Positions 27,739 to 37,401 of a DNA stretch of 64,000 nucleotides are shown here, piece by piece (within the stretch, counting starts at the first letter, position 1; every line of letters begins with the position of its first letter). The stretch comes from Nocardioides sp. Soil797 (GTDB taxonomy: Bacteria > Actinomycetota > Actinomycetes > Propionibacteriales > Nocardioidaceae): positions 63,462 through 127,461 of the forward strand of contig LMSR01000011.1 of assembly GCA_001429555.1 (NCBI GenBank). Reading direction: 5' to 3'. Below the pieces are notes generated by a model, which had not been told where the DNA came from, searched no databases, and saw nothing but the letters and a program-made list of their open reading frames with translations. Made by a program: the position numbers and the translations under genes.

Positions 27739-28281
27739 CGCGTCGTCGCCGGTGACGGGGTGGCGTGAGGCGCCACGGGCCACCACACAGTTGCCGGGGA
27801 TCGGCATCGCGGTGGTGCCGGCGAGCGAGGCCGGCGCGTAGTTCTTCTGGCTGAAGATGACCTGGCGGAACAGGTAGAACCGGGCCGCCATGCCCAGGCC
27901 GAGCCCGACCACGTTGGCCGCGATGTTGTCGGCGAACGCCGAATCGTAGTCGAGCAGGTTGCGACTGATCCACAGGCACGCGATGGGCAGGGTCATCGTG
28001 GCCAGGTTGATCACGACGTACGCCGAGCGGCCGCCGTCGGCGTGGGCGGTCTCGCGGTTCTTGAACGCCCAGCTCCGGGTGCCGCGATAGCTGATCACCA
28101 TGCCGACCGTGTTGGCGAACACATAGGCAATCGTCGGCTGCGCGTTCATCCACGGGTTGTCGGTCACGTAGAAGCCGTGCACGAGGAAGTTGAAGATCAC
28201 GAACGCCACGAAGGTCGCCACCCCGCCGACAGCGAGGAAGCGCAGTGTCTCGTCGAGGAGACGCTTCTGGCGGGGCCCCAT
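27703..28281 (-). CDS. GtrA family membrane protein
   Basis: 192 aa from the ATG at 28281. Four membrane helices span about residues 12-140 with FLAVGGVATFVAFVIFNFLV, YVFANTVGMVISYRGTRSWAFKNRE and VGLGLGMAARFYLFRQVIF, the GtrA signature. These proteins are thought to move polyprenyl-linked sugars across the membrane, often for wall glycan decoration. A homologue (Rv3277) lies beside purK in M. tuberculosis. The last 12 codons overlap the end of maf, so transcription of the two meets head-on. Confidence 0.88.
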   Translation of the reverse strand: MGPRQKRLLDETLRFLAVGGVATFVAFVIFNFLVHGFYVTDNPWMNAQPTIAYVFANTVGMVISYRGTRSWAFKNRETAHADGGRSAYVVINLATMTLPIACLWISRNLLDYDSAFADNIAANVVGLGLGMAARFYLFRQVIFSQKNYAPASLAGTTAMPIPGNCVVARGASRHPVTGDDASSAPQGDPRLP

Positions 28282-28362
28282 GATCGACAAGGCTACTTGA
28301 CCCGGCGCCGGGACACCTCGACACGCCGCTGTGGGAGCAGCACGAGCATCCCCCACCCCCTG

Positions 28363-28422
28363 CCGCTACCGAACAGTCCGCAGGAATTTCTCGCCTGAAA
28401 CCTGCGGACTGTTCGGTAGCGG
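28363..28422. terminator. Perfect 22-bp inverted repeat (16-nt loop)
   Basis: CCGCTACCGAACAGTCCGCA begins the left arm and its exact mirror is 28401-28422. It stands between the end of one acyl-CoA dehydrogenase (28443) and the start of the GtrA gene (28281), both minus strand, so it probably ends the dehydrogenase transcript. Confidence 0.7.
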
Positions 28423-28442
28423 CGCGATCTTGGGGGGCAGGG

Positions 28443-29624
28443 TCACTCGACGGGCAGGCCCAGGCCCCGGGCGATCAGCATCCGCTGCACCTCGGAGGTG
28501 CCCTCGCCGATCTCGAGGATCTTGGCGTCACGGTAGAAGCGAGCGACCGGGTACTCCTCCATGAAGCCGTAGCCACCGAAGACCTGGGTCGCGATGCGGG
28601 TCGCGGTGACGGCGGACTCGGAGGTGTAGAGCTTGGCGATCGACGCGGCCTGCTTGAAGTCCTTCTGCGAGGCGCCGGCGTCCTTCATCGCGGCGGCCTT
28701 GTAGGTCAGCAGCCGGCCGGCCTGCAGCATCACGTCGAGGTCGGCGATCTGGAAGGCGACGCCCTGCTTGCGTCCGATCGGGCCGCCCATCGTCTGGCGG
28801 TCGAGTGCGTATTCCACGCACAGGTCACGGCAGGCCTGGATCAGGCCGACCGCGAGCGCGGCGATGGCCACCCGGCCGTCGTCGAGGGTGGCCAGGAACT
28901 GGGCGAAACCACGACCGCGCTCACCGAGCAGGTTCTCGGCCGGGACGTGCACGTCCTCGAAGGTGAGCGGGTGGGTGTCGGAGATGTGCCAGCCGAGCTT
29001 GTCGTACGCCTTCTCCGCGGTGAAGCCGGGCGTGCCCGAGGGCACGATGATCGTGCTGATCTCGGCCTTGCCGTTCTCGCGTTCCCCGGTGCGGGCGGTG
29101 ACGGTGACCAGCGAGGTGATCGCGGAGCCCGAGTTGGTGATGAACTGCTTGGCACCGTTGACGACCCACTCGTCGCCGACCTGCTCGGCCCTGGTCTTGG
29201 TGGCGCCCGCGTCGGACCCGGCACCCGGCTCGGTGAGGCCGAAGCCGGCCAGCTTCCGGCCGGCCACGAGGTCGGGGAGGAACTCGGACTTCTGCTTGTC
29301 GTTGCCGAAGGTCAGGATCGGGTTGATGCCGAGGCCCACACCGGCCTCGAGCGTGATGCCCATCGACTGGTCGACCCGCCCGAGCTCCTCGATCGCAAGA
29401 CAGAGCGAGGTGAACGGGCCGTCCTCGGGCGCCAGGCCCGCGCCGCCGAACTCCTCGGGGGCGGTCAGCCCGAACAGGCCGAGGTCGCCCATCTTGTGCA
29501 CGACGTCGACCGGGAAGTGGTGGTCCTTGTCCCACTGCGCGACGTGGGGGGCGATCTCGGCCTCGGCGAAGTCGCGCACCGACCGGCGGAACTCTTCGTG
29601 CTCTCGGGACAACTCGAACGACAT
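28443..29624 (-). CDS. Acyl-CoA dehydrogenase, probably branched-chain/isovaleryl type
   Basis: 393 aa from the ATG at 29624. GFGLTEPGAGSDAGATKTRA near 125-144, QFITNSG, DDGRVAIAALAVGLIQ and GGYGFMEEYPVARFYRDAKILEIGEGTSEVQRMLIAR are family hallmarks. It makes the enoyl-CoA and feeds ETF. The divergent MerR gene and the TTACGTnnACGTAA site between them resemble the LiuR system of leucine/isovalerate breakdown, hence the suggested substrate. Confidence 0.9.
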   Translation of the reverse strand: MSFELSREHEEFRRSVRDFAEAEIAPHVAQWDKDHHFPVDVVHKMGDLGLFGLTAPEEFGGAGLAPEDGPFTSLCLAIEELGRVDQSMGITLEAGVGLGINPILTFGNDKQKSEFLPDLVAGRKLAGFGLTEPGAGSDAGATKTRAEQVGDEWVVNGAKQFITNSGSAITSLVTVTARTGERENGKAEISTIIVPSGTPGFTAEKAYDKLGWHISDTHPLTFEDVHVPAENLLGERGRGFAQFLATLDDGRVAIAALAVGLIQACRDLCVEYALDRQTMGGPIGRKQGVAFQIADLDVMLQAGRLLTYKAAAMKDAGASQKDFKQAASIAKLYTSESAVTATRIATQVFGGYGFMEEYPVARFYRDAKILEIGEGTSEVQRMLIARGLGLPVE

Positions 29625-29670
29625 GACTACCTCTTCGATTGGGTCGACGTACGTCCACCATGCTCCTACG

Positions 29671-29687
29671 CTTACGTTGACGTAAAG
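29671..29687. promoter_or_regulatory. LiuR-like palindromic operator CTTACGTTGACGTAAAG
   Basis: TTACGT-TG-ACGTAA (29672-29685) is a perfect 6-2-6 inverted repeat between the MerR regulator and the acyl-CoA dehydrogenase. MerR-family LiuR sites in other bacteria have the same TTTACG...CGTAAA core. Confidence 0.65.
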
Positions 29688-29698
29688 CAAACATCGGA

Positions 29699-30139
29699 GT
29701 GCACGTGGTCTCGAGAAGCTCGTCCCCCAAGCCCGACTCGACCACCTGGACCATCCGCCAGCTCGCCGACGAGTACGCCGTCAGCCTGCGCACGCTGCGT
29801 CACTACGAGGACCTCGGCCTGCTGCACCCGATGCGGGTCGGCACGGCCCGGGAGTACCACCAGCGCGACCGGATCCGTCTCGAGCTGATCCTGCGGGGCA
29901 AGCGCGTCGGCTTCTCGCTCGACCAGATCGCGGTCATCGTCAACATGTACGACGAGCCGCCGGGCGAGGCCGGCCAGCTGAACTTCCTCATCGACCAGTG
30001 CGACGTACGCCGCAGCGCACTCGAGGCACAGCGCCGCGACATCGACGCCACCATCGCCGACCTCGACGGCATCGAAGCCCGCTGCCGAGAGGACCTCGCG
30101 AAGCTCAGCCGGGGCCGGGGACCGACAACCCCAGGGTGA
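29699..30139 (+). CDS. MerR family regulator, LiuR-like
   Basis: 146 aa from a GTG at 29699 (29705 is also possible). The winged-helix MerR head WTIRQLADEYAVSLRTLRHYEDLGLLHPMR (about 17-46) is clear and a long C-terminal coiled coil follows (EAQRRDIDATIADLDGIEARCRED). There is no Cys cluster for metal or redox sensing. Divergent from the dehydrogenase with a palindrome between, it probably represses acyl-CoA catabolism until an intermediate binds. Its 3' end overlaps the convergent TetR gene by 35 bp. Confidence 0.88.
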   Translation: MHVVSRSSSPKPDSTTWTIRQLADEYAVSLRTLRHYEDLGLLHPMRVGTAREYHQRDRIRLELILRGKRVGFSLDQIAVIVNMYDEPPGEAGQLNFLIDQCDVRRSALEAQRRDIDATIADLDGIEARCREDLAKLSRGRGPTTPG

Positions 30140-30722
30140 GGAGCTCTGCGGTCATCTCGAGCATGCGGTCGGCATCCACCACGCCGGGGCGGTCGAACAC
30201 GACGCGCAGGCAGGCCCCGAGTGCGATCCCGAGAGCCAGGTGGATCCGTGTCTCCCGCTCCGTCTCGGACAGCTCGGGCGCGTGCCTGAGCACGAAGACA
30301 CGCACGAAGCCAGCGAGCTGTCGCTCGATCCCGGGCAGCAGGTTCTGGTGGGCACCCATCGGCGAGTCCGCGAGCAGGGCGCCCACTACCGAACGATGCA
30401 CCCGCAATTGCTCGACCAGGCTGGCCAGCACCTCGCTGACTCCCTGGCGCGGCGGCAGGGTGGCTGCCGTGGCCAGGGTGGCCGACAGCTCCTCGAGGAT
30501 CTGCTCACTCGAGCGCTGGCGCAGCGCCTCGACCAGGTCGCCCTTGTCGTCGAACCACCGGTAGAGCGAGCCGATGCTCACGCCCGCCTCTGCGGCCACG
30601 TGGTTGGTGGTCAGTCCGGAGTAGCCGCGCTCCCCCAGGAGCTGAGCAGTGGCGTCGAGAATCCGCTGGACGGTCTCCTTCGAACGCTGCTGCGTGGGTT
30701 GTGCCCCGGGTCTGCGCGGCAT
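30105..30722 (-). CDS. TetR family transcriptional regulator
   Basis: 205 aa from the ATG at 30722. Helix-turn-helix region: RILDATAQLLGERGYSGLTTNHVAAEAGVSIGSLYRWFDDKGDLVEAL, about 18-65. The C-terminus resembles the TetR_C domains of lipid-related repressors (RETRIHLALGIALGACLRVVFDRPG). It is divergent from the DUF2236 oxygenase gene and the palindrome at 30749-30770 lies between them, so it likely represses that gene and itself. Confidence 0.87.
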   Translation of the reverse strand: MPRRPGAQPTQQRSKETVQRILDATAQLLGERGYSGLTTNHVAAEAGVSIGSLYRWFDDKGDLVEALRQRSSEQILEELSATLATAATLPPRQGVSEVLASLVEQLRVHRSVVGALLADSPMGAHQNLLPGIERQLAGFVRVFVLRHAPELSETERETRIHLALGIALGACLRVVFDRPGVVDADRMLEMTAELLTLGLSVPGPG

Positions 30723-30748
30723 GGGACCAGCTCCTGGAATGCGAGTAG

Positions 30749-30770
30749 AAAGCGAGCAATCACTCACTTT
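30749..30770. promoter_or_regulatory. 22-bp palindromic operator (AAAGCGAG-N6-CTCACTTT)
   Basis: AAAGCGAG (30749-30756) mirrors CTCACTTT (30763-30770) with one mismatch, lying between the TetR gene and the DUF2236 gene. It ends 11 nt before the ATG at 30782, a position where bound repressor would block transcription. Confidence 0.6.
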
Positions 30771-30781
30771 ATCCTGTGGTC

Positions 30782-31996
30782 ATGACCCAGGACACTGCCG
30801 TGCCCACTGCCCGACGCGTTCCCAGTCGCTACCGCGCCGACCCCGACTGGTCCGACCGAGCCGCGGCTCTGCTGCGCCTCACCGCCGGTCCGGGTGCACG
30901 CCCGTCCTCGGACGAGGTCGTGGCTCTGAAGGCGGGACTCCTGCGCAGGGACGAGCCGGCCGCGGAACTCGTGCGCGCCGTGCGCGTCGACCGCAGCGTC
31001 ACGATGAAGCAGATCCGCACCGCACTCGAGCACGGGACCGATGCCTCGACCCCGGCCGCCGTACGCGAGTTCTTCGACCACCTCGCTCCGCGTCCGAGCT
31101 GGGTCCGTGACGACCTCCTCGAACGAGGAGCCCGAGCCTGTCGGTGCCTCGGCGTCGACGGCCTGCGGGTGCTCGGCCTCGGCTCACTGCTCGGCGGCTA
31201 CCGCACCGCCGCCGCCCTCGAACCGCTCGTGCGGACAGGACGACTCACCGGCGAGGAAGGCCAACGTCGCCTCAACGAGACCACCGCCTGGTGGCTGGCG
31301 GTCACCGCACCTGGAGGGCTGGAGCCGGGCGCCGAGGGCTGGCGACTCTCGGTGCATGTGCGTGTCATGCATGCCTTCGTCAACGACCAGCTCGAGCAGG
31401 CGCCTGACTGGGACTGGGACCTGAGGGGCGTGCCGATCAACCAGTACGACCAGGCCAGCACGCTCGGCGTCTTCAGCACCAGCTTCCTGCTCCACGCCAG
31501 GCTCTTCGGCCACCGGATCAGCCGACGCGACAGCGAGGCCGTGATGCACCTCTGGTCGTACGTCGGCTGGCTGATGGGCGTGGACGAGGCCTGGCTCCCC
31601 CGCACCGAGAGGATCGGGCGGCGCCTGCTGTACCAGTTCCTGGCCGGTGACCCCGGCCCCGACGAGAACTCCCGACTCCTGGCTGCCTCGTTGATCGACT
31701 CCGTCGATGCCGGACCCGGCTCGGCACTGCGCCGGCGGATCGAGCGTGAGCGCACCCTGAGCATCGCCACGGGTCTGCTCGGACCCGCGGCGATGGGAGA
31801 CCTCGCCCTGCCCAAACGGCCACCGTGGTTCACCCTGTGGCGCTGCCTGGTGAACCTGCCACTGAGCCAGCTCCTGACCAGGGTCCCGGGGACCGACCGG
31901 ATCACCGTGCGCCGCGGCAACGCCTCCATCGAGCGGGAATGTCGCCGCATCTTCGACGCGGACGGCCCCTCCGCGCACGGGGTCGCACCCCTGTGA
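30782..31996 (+). CDS. Oxygenase MpaB/latex-clearing-type protein (DUF2236)
   Basis: 404 aa from the ATG at 30782 (a GTG lies 6 nt upstream). A largely helical protein with [64 protein letters not shown] and [21 protein letters not shown], the order seen in DUF2236 proteins such as MpaB and rubber oxygenase Lcp. The His residues at VHVRVMH and in MHLW are candidates for haem or metal binding. Substrate unknown; a lipid or terpenoid is plausible. The divergent TetR probably controls it. Confidence 0.78.
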   Translation: MTQDTAVPTARRVPSRYRADPDWSDRAAALLRLTAGPGARPSSDEVVALKAGLLRRDEPAAELVRAVRVDRSVTMKQIRTALEHGTDASTPAAVREFFDHLAPRPSWVRDDLLERGARACRCLGVDGLRVLGLGSLLGGYRTAAALEPLVRTGRLTGEEGQRRLNETTAWWLAVTAPGGLEPGAEGWRLSVHVRVMHAFVNDQLEQAPDWDWDLRGVPINQYDQASTLGVFSTSFLLHARLFGHRISRRDSEAVMHLWSYVGWLMGVDEAWLPRTERIGRRLLYQFLAGDPGPDENSRLLAASLIDSVDAGPGSALRRRIERERTLSIATGLLGPAAMGDLALPKRPPWFTLWRCLVNLPLSQLLTRVPGTDRITVRRGNASIERECRRIFDADGPSAHGVAPL

Positions 31997-32132
31997 GGCG
32001 TGGCCGGCATACCAACCGGTAGACATCCACCACCCGGAACCGGTCATCCGCCGATGTCGTCCTGCCCCTAGACTCCGTGAGTGGTGCCCAGTGCCAGGAC
32101 ACCGCGAATCTGTGAGCAGTCGAGGAGAATCC

Positions 32133-33917
32133 GTGCCCGAGGTCAAGCCGTTGCAGAAGGTCCTCATCGCCAATCGTGGCGAGATCGCCGTGCGCGTGAT
32201 TCGCGCATGCAAGGACGCCGGGATCACCTCGGTCGCTGTCTACGCCGAACCCGACCGTGACGCACTGTTCGTGCGCCAGGCCGACGAGGCGCACTCCCTC
32301 AACGGAGCGACGCCCGCCGACAGCTACCTCGACATCTCCAAGATCATCGACGTGGCCCAGAAGTCCGGCGCCGACTCCGTGCACCCCGGCTACGGCTTCC
32401 TGGCCGAGAACGCCGACTTCGCCCAGGCCGTGCTCGATGCCGGCCTGATCTGGATCGGCCCGCCCCCCGCAGCGATCGAGGGGCTCGGCGACAAGGCCAA
32501 GGCCAAGCAGATCGCCCTCTCCGCCGGGGCTCCCCTGGCCCCCGGGCTCAAGGACGCCGTGAAGGGCGCCGACGAGATCGTCGACTTCGCCAGGGAGCAC
32601 GGCCTCCCGGTCGCGATCAAGGCCGTCTTCGGCGGCGGTGGCCGTGGCCTCAAGGTCGCCCGCACCCTCGAGGAGATCCCCGAGCTGTTCGAGTCCGCGA
32701 CCCGTGAGGCGATCAGCGCCTTCGGTCGCGGCGAGTGCCTTGTCGAGAAGTTCCTCGACCGCCCGCGCCACGTCGAGACCCAGTGCCTGGCCGACCAGCA
32801 CGGCAACGTCGTGGTGGTCTCCACCCGCGACTGCTCACTGCAGCGCCGTCACCAGAAGCTCGTCGAGGAGGCGCCCGCGCCGTTCCTGACCGACGAGCAG
32901 AACCAGCGCCTCTACGACTCCTCGAAGGCGATCCTGAAGGAGGCCGGCTACGTCGGCGCCGGAACGTGTGAGTTCCTGGTCGCGGCCGACGGCACCATCT
33001 CCTTCCTCGAGGTCAACACCCGCCTGCAGGTCGAGCACTGCGTCTCCGAAGAGGTCACCGGCATCGACCTGGTTCGCGAGATGTTCCGCATCGCCGCCGG
33101 CGAGGAGCTCGGCTACGACGACCCGGAGATCCGGGGTCACTCGATCGAGTTCCGCGTCAACGCCGAGGACCCGGGCAACAACTTCATGCCCGCCCCCGGC
33201 ACCCTGACCGAGTGGTCGCCCCCGAGCGGCCCCGGCATCCGCCTCGACTCCGGCTACGAGGTGGGCGAGACCATCCCCGGCTCGTTCGACTCGCTGGTCG
33301 CCAAGCTGATCGTCACCGGTCGCGACCGCACCCAGGCCATCGAGCGCTCCCGCCGGGCGATCTCGGAGTTCCGCGTCGACGGCATGCCGACCGCGTTGAC
33401 CTTCGACGAGGTCGTGCTCAACGACCCGGCGTACGTCGCCTCCTCCAACCCGTCGGGCCAGGGCGAGTTCACCGTCTACACGACGTGGATCGAGACCGAC
33501 TTCGACAACCAGATCCCGGCGTGGTCCGGCGACTCGGCCGAGGCCGACGAGCCCGAGGAGCGCCAGAAGGTCACGGTCGAGGTCGGCGGCAAGCGTCTCG
33601 AGGTCGTCCTTCCCGGTGGCCTCGGTGGCCTGGCTGCTGCCGGTGCCGGCGGCGCGAAGAAGCCGAAGCGCAAGGCCAAGAAGGCCGGCGCCGCGGCTTC
33701 CGGTGACGCGGTGACCTCGCCGATGCAGGGCACCATCGTGAAGGTGGCCGTCGAGGAGGGCGCCACCGTTGCCGAGGGCGACGTCGTCGTGGTGATCGAG
33801 GCGATGAAGATGGAGCAGCCGATCAAGGCCCACAAGTCCGGCACCGTGACCGGCCTGGACGCCGAGGTCGGCGCCACGGTCACGCAGAGCGCTGTGATCT
33901 GCGAGCTCAAGGACTGA
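32133..33917 (+). CDS. accA3: Acyl-CoA carboxylase alpha subunit (biotin carboxylase + BCCP; AccA3 type)
   Basis: 594 aa from the GTG at 32133, preceded by GAGGAG. The biotin carboxylase domain has [18 protein letters not shown], the ATP-grasp loop [27 protein letters not shown] and [14 protein letters not shown]. The C-terminal biotinyl domain carries EAMKMEQP with the biotin Lys at about 559, and an Ala/Lys linker separates the two. It carboxylates biotin with bicarbonate and ATP for AccD5. The following membrane-protein gene starts 3 nt after its stop. Confidence 0.95.
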   Translation: MPEVKPLQKVLIANRGEIAVRVIRACKDAGITSVAVYAEPDRDALFVRQADEAHSLNGATPADSYLDISKIIDVAQKSGADSVHPGYGFLAENADFAQAVLDAGLIWIGPPPAAIEGLGDKAKAKQIALSAGAPLAPGLKDAVKGADEIVDFAREHGLPVAIKAVFGGGGRGLKVARTLEEIPELFESATREAISAFGRGECLVEKFLDRPRHVETQCLADQHGNVVVVSTRDCSLQRRHQKLVEEAPAPFLTDEQNQRLYDSSKAILKEAGYVGAGTCEFLVAADGTISFLEVNTRLQVEHCVSEEVTGIDLVREMFRIAAGEELGYDDPEIRGHSIEFRVNAEDPGNNFMPAPGTLTEWSPPSGPGIRLDSGYEVGETIPGSFDSLVAKLIVTGRDRTQAIERSRRAISEFRVDGMPTALTFDEVVLNDPAYVASSNPSGQGEFTVYTTWIETDFDNQIPAWSGDSAEADEPEERQKVTVEVGGKRLEVVLPGGLGGLAAAGAGGAKKPKRKAKKAGAAASGDAVTSPMQGTIVKVAVEEGATVAEGDVVVVIEAMKMEQPIKAHKSGTVTGLDAEVGATVTQSAVICELKD

Positions 33918-33920
33918 CGC

Positions 33921-35159
33921 GTGGCCGTTGCGGCCGCTGAGGAAGACTTCGCCGACACTGTCGCGGAGATCGTGGCACACCTCGACCAGGACCCGGTCCT
34001 GGTCGAGGAGGTCATGGGCAACGGGCACACCGCCGCGATCCGTGAGGCCCTGGACGCCAAGGCCGCCGACAGTCCGGTCCCCGTGCACGTGGTGCTCACC
34101 AAGGCACCCGCAGGCCTGACCACCGACAACACCGCCGAGGAGCTGCTGACGTTGCTCCACGCCCGATCGGGTGAGGACGGCGTCTGGTTCGTCGCCACGG
34201 CCGACACCGGACACACTGCCCTGGCTGTCTACGGCGACATCGACCCGGGTGTCGACAACGACGAGACCCAGTTGTCCATGGCGGTGACCAGCGCCCAGAG
34301 CAAGGTGACGTCAGCGATCCGATCCGGCTGCTCCGACTGCTTCTCCACGCCGGCGATCGAGGCGGGACTGGTGCTCGACACGGTCAACGCCGGGCTGCCC
34401 GAGTCAGGTGGGTCGGCTCTCGACGATGCACAGATCGACGCCTATGCCACCTCGACCTGGCAGGGCACCCAGACCCAGTCCGCGTTCTACGAGGACGCGG
34501 AGATGCCCACACCCGGCCTGTACGCCGTCGTGGCCACCATGGCTGCCCTGTGCGTGGGCGTGGTGGCGTATCGCCTGCTGCAGGCGATCGGCGGGACGAC
34601 ACACCCACGCCGCGGCTCGAGTGCCGAGGCATCCCGGGGCTCGAGCAGCTCACCTCGTGCCGCGAAGAAGCCGCAGCTCGACCCTCGTGCAGACCTGCAG
34701 CGTTGGCAGGCCCGGGCAACGGCGGAGACGCGCAAGCTGTCGAAGGCACTGGGCGACACCCCCGGGACCGACGACTGGCAGCGTCGTGACGTGGCCTCCG
34801 ACTGCTTGGACCGCGCCGAGCCGCGCGTCGACTCCACCGACCTGCTCGAGGTCGTCGGAGCCCTCGTGCTGGCGCGCACGGGCATGCACGCTGTGTCGGA
34901 CAAGCCCGGGCAGTACCGGTGCTGCTACGTCGATCCACGCCACGGTGGGGCCGCCACCGAGTCATCGCTCGGCGGCGGCATCAGCGTGCCGGTGTGCGGA
35001 GCCTGTGCCAAGGCACTTCGTGTCGGCTCGGAGTTGGATCCGCTGACGGAGGCCACCATGTTCGGTGGTCGACGGCCCTACTACGAGGGCTCGACGGTGT
35101 GGTCGGCCAACGGGTTCGGCGCACTCGGTGGCGACTGGTGGAAGCAGGTCCCCCGATGA
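33921..35159 (+). CDS. Membrane protein: TPM-like domain, one helix, C-terminal Cys/His domain (paralog 1)
   Basis: 412 aa. Residues about 10-170 form a TPM-like domain (DGVWFVATADTGHTALAVYGDID) with no clear signal peptide. One membrane helix is near 200-220 (LYAVVATMAALCVGVVAYRLL). After a Ser-rich linker comes a helical stretch and then C335-x5-H341-x17-C359-x2-C362 (CYVDPRHG ... VPVCGAC), which may bind a metal. The end YYEGSTVWSANGFGALGGDWW is mirrored in paralog 3. It starts 3 nt after accA3 and its stop overlaps the next gene, so all four may share one mRNA. I know no assigned function. The orientation (outer TPM-like, inner Cys/His) is inference. Confidence 0.65.
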   Translation: MAVAAAEEDFADTVAEIVAHLDQDPVLVEEVMGNGHTAAIREALDAKAADSPVPVHVVLTKAPAGLTTDNTAEELLTLLHARSGEDGVWFVATADTGHTALAVYGDIDPGVDNDETQLSMAVTSAQSKVTSAIRSGCSDCFSTPAIEAGLVLDTVNAGLPESGGSALDDAQIDAYATSTWQGTQTQSAFYEDAEMPTPGLYAVVATMAALCVGVVAYRLLQAIGGTTHPRRGSSAEASRGSSSSPRAAKKPQLDPRADLQRWQARATAETRKLSKALGDTPGTDDWQRRDVASDCLDRAEPRVDSTDLLEVVGALVLARTGMHAVSDKPGQYRCCYVDPRHGGAATESSLGGGISVPVCGACAKALRVGSELDPLTEATMFGGRRPYYEGSTVWSANGFGALGGDWWKQVPR

Positions 35160-35881
35160 ACCGGCGACCCACCGGGAAGCTGTCCGGGAAGCGAGTGACC
35201 CGTGGCCTGGTGTCCCTCGGCATCGCCTGCGTCCTGGGGGCCGGGTCGGCAGTGTTGGCCACGCAGGTCCTGCACGATCGACGGGCCGATGCGGTAGCAG
35301 CCCAGGCCGCGCCACTCGAACCGGAGGCTCGTGTCGACCGAGTGTCCAACGCCCTGGACGGGTTGGCCGACGACGGGGTCTATGTGGCACCCGAGGCGCG
35401 CGACATGCTCGACCGGGCCGGTGAGCGGAAGGTGGCCCGGGCAGTGGCCCGCTCGGGCACGACCGTCAAGGTGGTGGTGTGGAGCAAGACCCGGTTCGCC
35501 GGTGCGTCGGGCTTCGACCTGACCCAGCAGCTCGAGGCAGGCCTGGCCGAGGACGGCGACCACGGCGTGTACCTGATCTGGGAGGGGCCGGAGAGCGGCA
35601 CCGTGAACACCTACGGCAGGTACGGCTACGTGACCTCCGTTTCGACCCACGACGACTTCGCCGGCGACCCGGCCCGCACCATTCCCCAGCTCGTCAAGCG
35701 CATCGATGCCGACATCACGTGGAGCAGCGGCGACGACGACTTCGACTACTACGGCGGTGCCGGCGGTGGCATCGCGATCGGAGCCCTGTACGCCGCCGGG
35801 GCACTGCTGGGCATCGGCCTGCTCTACGGGGCTGTCGTGCTGTTCACCAAGAGACGACTGCCCGGCGGCTGGCGCTGGTGA
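35156..35881 (+). CDS. Membrane protein: TPM-like domain only (paralog 2)
   Basis: 241 aa. An N-terminal signal-anchor (LVSLGIACVLGAGSAVLATQV) is followed by the TPM-like domain DRVSNALDGLADDGVYVAPEARDMLDRAGE...TVKVVVWSKT and a C-terminal helix (GGIAIGALYAAGALLGIGLLYGAVVLF). It lacks the Cys/His cytoplasmic domain of paralogs 1 and 3. Its ATG at 35156 overlaps the previous stop (ATGA), and the next start is 11 nt after its stop. Family name is uncertain; the domain is clearly homologous to the N-terminus of paralog 3. Confidence 0.65.
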   Translation: MNRRPTGKLSGKRVTRGLVSLGIACVLGAGSAVLATQVLHDRRADAVAAQAAPLEPEARVDRVSNALDGLADDGVYVAPEARDMLDRAGERKVARAVARSGTTVKVVVWSKTRFAGASGFDLTQQLEAGLAEDGDHGVYLIWEGPESGTVNTYGRYGYVTSVSTHDDFAGDPARTIPQLVKRIDADITWSSGDDDFDYYGGAGGGIAIGALYAAGALLGIGLLYGAVVLFTKRRLPGGWRW

Positions 35882-35892
35882 GGAGCAGACAG

Positions 35893-37053
35893 ATGGCCGA
35901 GGACGACCTGGCACGGATCCACCAGGAGCTGGCGGAGGACGGTGTCTTCGTGCACCCGACCCTTCGCGATCTGGTCAAGAAGGCGGACGAAAGCGCCCTC
36001 GAGCAGGAGGTCGCCGACGCCGACCACACGACGTACGTCGTGGTGTGGCCACTGAAGGACAGCGACACCTACGGCGGCAAGGCCTCGGACCTGCTGACCC
36101 GCCTGCACGACGCCTACCCCGAGCCGGGCATCTACCTCTCCACCACGACCAGGTTGGAGCCGACCGACTACTCGAGTGTCGAGGTCGACGGCCGACAGTG
36201 GGGCATCCCCGGGGAGGACGACGGTGACCTGTCCGAGTATGCGATCGAGATGGTGGTCGACCAGGAGGAGCACCAGGACATCCCATCGGCGATGGGCCGC
36301 ACCCTGGAACTGCTGGCCATGGACCCCGCCGACGTCTCGAAGCTGAACGACGAGTTGTTGGCCAAGGGTTCCTCGGCCCGGGGTGATGACCCTGAGAGCA
36401 AGGACGACAGCTGGCTTCCCGGCGGCCTGGTCACGGCGCTGGTCGCCGTGCTCGCCGTGTTCGTCGCCTGGCGGGTGGCGATCTCGTTCCGCAAGAAGCC
36501 GACCCCTCTCCCGCAGTCCGCGATGAAGCAGATCCGGGCGGCCCGTGCGCGCGAGCTGCTGGCCCGAGCCCGTGACGAGTCGCAGGCGCTCGGCGAGGCG
36601 CTCGACCGGGAGGAGATCGAGCCCGGCGACAATGCCGAGTCCTGGCAGGCAGCGCTCGACCACTACGACGCCGTACGTCGTCTGCTCACGCCCGAGGAGC
36701 CCGTCGAGCTCGACGTGGTCGGCGCCCTGGTGCTCACCCAACGCGGACGCGACGCCTTCGCCTGCGCGCAGGGCGGGAAGGCATGGGAGCCGACGCCGAC
36801 CTGCTACCTGAACCCAATGCACGGGCCGGCCGGCAAGGGACGTCGCATCGAGTGGCAGGGACGCACCCTCGAGGTCCCGGTGTGCGACCGGTGCCGTGCC
36901 GCGCTGCGCAAGAAGGAGACGCCCGACATCCTCGACGTCGTCCACAAGGGCAAGCCCGTGCACTACTTCGAGACCGACGTCGAGCCCTGGGCGTCGACCG
37001 GCTTCGGTTCCCTCGAGACCGACCTGCTGGCCCGTCTGCCGGAGCGTCGCTGA
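35893..37053 (+). CDS. Membrane protein: TPM-like domain, one helix, C-terminal Cys/His domain (paralog 3)
   Basis: 386 aa; AGGAG lies at 35881-35885, ahead of the ATG. The N-terminal domain LARIHQELAEDGVFVHPTLRDLVKKADES...TTYVVVWPLKD matches paralog 2. A membrane helix is at about 177-197 (GLVTALVAVLAVFVAWRVAI). The C-terminal domain begins ARARELLARARDESQALGEAL, then C304-x5-H310-x20-C331-x2-C334 (CYLNPMHG ... VPVCDRC), and ends VHYFETDVEPWASTGFGSLETDLLARLP. It has no signal peptide in front of the first domain, which is odd for an outer domain. Function unknown. Confidence 0.65.
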   Translation: MAEDDLARIHQELAEDGVFVHPTLRDLVKKADESALEQEVADADHTTYVVVWPLKDSDTYGGKASDLLTRLHDAYPEPGIYLSTTTRLEPTDYSSVEVDGRQWGIPGEDDGDLSEYAIEMVVDQEEHQDIPSAMGRTLELLAMDPADVSKLNDELLAKGSSARGDDPESKDDSWLPGGLVTALVAVLAVFVAWRVAISFRKKPTPLPQSAMKQIRAARARELLARARDESQALGEALDREEIEPGDNAESWQAALDHYDAVRRLLTPEEPVELDVVGALVLTQRGRDAFACAQGGKAWEPTPTCYLNPMHGPAGKGRRIEWQGRTLEVPVCDRCRAALRKKETPDILDVVHKGKPVHYFETDVEPWASTGFGSLETDLLARLPERR

Positions 37054-37401
37054 CCCCGGTTGCGGATCGGCTTCGCAGCTCTGGCGCGGCGAGGGTCACG
37101 ATCGCGCAGGTGCGGACTTGTGACGCCGGAACCGGCCGAGACGGGGCCACCACTCTGCACGTGCACGGTTCGGATCCTGCGACACAGTTCTGAAAGGGCC
37201 GCCCGGTCCAACCGAGCGGCCCTCCCCTCGCTCCCTCCCAGGAGAGAGGCTCCCCAAGTGTTGCGCTCGACGTCTCCGGAGCGCATCCCACCAAGCCCGT
37301 GCAGTTCACTCTATGGCATCCGTCTCCATGGGCGTTGTCTGTTCATGTCAGGAGATGGCACCGGATCTCAGTCCACCCGGTGACCACAGGACGGTGCCGT
37401 C
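37054..37401. other. 348-nt gap: terminator and otherwise featureless spacer
   Basis: Between paralog 3 and the biotin-carrier gene there is no supported gene. The region holds the terminator at 37195-37223. The rest shows no clear promoter, repeat or RNA structure to me. Confidence 0.5.
37195..37223 (+). terminator. Rho-independent-type hairpin after the membrane-protein operon
   Basis: AGGGCCGC (37195-37202) pairs with GCGGCCCT (37216-37223), and an inner CGGT/ACCG pair closes a short loop. It is followed by a C/T-rich tract. It lies about 140 nt after paralog 3 and would end the accA3-paralog transcript. Confidence 0.7.

Noticed and set aside
37054..37401. Small gene or riboswitch in the gap
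   Set aside because: Short open frames there have no start signal or domain; only a terminator hairpin is convincing.
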